Shown: piece by piece, positions 12,739 to 13,325 of the stretch
Position numbering within the stretch: position 1 is the stretch's first letter
Layout of the letters: each line of letters begins with the position of its first letter
Assembly (NCBI GenBank): GCA_002341315.1
Contig: DDNV01000063.1
Span: forward strand, 41,121-54,445
Source of the DNA: Cellvibrionales bacterium UBA2511
GTDB taxonomy: Bacteria > Pseudomonadota > Gammaproteobacteria > Pseudomonadales > Porticoccaceae
Length of the DNA stretch: 13,325 bases
Reading direction: 5' to 3'
Made by a program: the position numbers and the translations under genes
The notes under the pieces: generated by a model
The model's input: the letters and a program-made list of their open reading frames with translations, nothing else
Told to the model about the DNA's origin: nothing
The model's database searches: none

Positions 12739-13325
12739 GTGACCGATTTGAGCAGACCCGGGAAAACCCGGGTGTTACTGTCCTGGAGCAGTGGCAAGGA
12801 TTCCGCCTGGACGCTTTATCAGTTGCAGCGGGATCCCAGCGTGGAGGTGGTCGGGTTATTGACCACCTACAATCAGGCGTTTGCCCGCTCGGCCATTCAC
12901 GGCGTCCGTCTGAGTCTGGTACGGGCCCAGGCGGACGCTGCCGACTTGCCACTGCTGGCGATTCCCCTGCCCTGGCCTTGCAGCAACGAGCAGTATGAGC
13001 GAGCCATGCGTATCGGACTGGAGGAAGCCCAACAGCAATTTTCACCCGACGCCATTGCCTTTGGCGACCTGTTTCTGGAGGACATTCGCGCCTACCGTGA
13101 AAGCCGTATGGCACAAACCGGGCTCAATGTGCTGTTTCCGATATGGGCTACGCCGACGGATCAACTGGCCCGCGCCATGGTCGACGGTGGTTTACAGGCA
13201 CGAGTGACCTGTCTGGATCCCGGCAGGATGCCCCCGTCTCTGGCGGGCGCCGCATTCAACCTGGATTTTCTGACGAAACTGCCGGCAGCGGTCGACCCCT
13301 GCGGGGAGAATGGTGAATTCCACAG
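12739..13325 (+). CDS. DUF71/COG2102 ATP-pyrophosphatase-like protein (3' end outside window), likely B12-linked
   Basis: An open frame of 195 codons running off the window. The N-type PP-loop SSGKDS (17-22) after a hydrophobic strand (RVLLSW) is the adenine-nucleotide alpha-hydrolase motif. AIAFGDLFLEDIR (106-117) and the late DPCGENGEFH (186-195) are family signatures of COG2102, which includes the diphthine-ammonia ligase Dph6. Bacteria lack diphthamide, so that reaction is not expected. Published comparative genomics of DUF71 proposed a bacterial subgroup acting in B12 salvage, and here the gene follows a riboswitch-controlled btuB by 27 nt. GTG start at 12739 is supported by a strong AGGAGGG (12723-12729). 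The C-terminal end is not visible. Family assignment is secure; the substrate is inference. Confidence 0.87.
   Translation, partial: MTDLSRPGKTRVLLSWSSGKDSAWTLYQLQRDPSVEVVGLLTTYNQAFARSAIHGVRLSLVRAQADAADLPLLAIPLPWPCSNEQYERAMRIGLEEAQQQFSPDAIAFGDLFLEDIRAYRESRMAQTGLNVLFPIWATPTDQLARAMVDGGLQARVTCLDPGRMPPSLAGAAFNLDFLTKLPAAVDPCGENGEFH

Overview
The window reads as a chromosomal segment of a marine-type gammaproteobacterium. ParC, MscS, AceK and RadA all follow the E. coli-type gammaproteobacterial sequences closely. The replication pair, the two TonB receptors and the B12 locus fit the Cellvibrionales/Pseudomonas-like part of the class. This placement comes from reading the proteins, not from a search. 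There is no IS element, integrase, tRNA, rRNA or CRISPR array.

Layout. Bases 1-1043 hold the 3' end of parC (topoisomerase IV subunit A). A likely sigma70-type promoter (1075-1103) then drives a tight plus-strand group of small membrane-associated proteins: a Pmp3/YqaE protein, a DUF4177 protein, a TM2-like protein and an MscS channel, closed by a strong terminator. A GlsB/YeaQ-type membrane protein follows, then a bidirectional terminator that separates it from the convergent minus-strand unit.

The minus-strand unit (6707 down to 3242) has three genes in transcription order: a protein with a predicted winged-helix head and three tandem DnaT-type domains, a phage-lambda-P-like helicase loader overlapping it by 92 nt, and aceK (isocitrate dehydrogenase kinase/phosphatase) only 18 nt further on. 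This is the most unusual part of the window. It looks like a domesticated phage-type replication or primosome module, apparently co-transcribed with a glyoxylate-shunt regulator and carrying a C9 tract that could switch the first gene off.

Divergently from it runs a TonB-dependent receptor of unknown substrate, followed by radA (TTG start). The right end is a vitamin B12 acquisition unit: a promoter with a perfect palindrome in its spacer, a clear cobalamin riboswitch, a BtuB-like receptor, and a DUF71/COG2102 ATP pyrophosphatase-like gene cut by the window edge. The last pairing matches a published comparative-genomics prediction that one DUF71 subgroup acts in B12 salvage.
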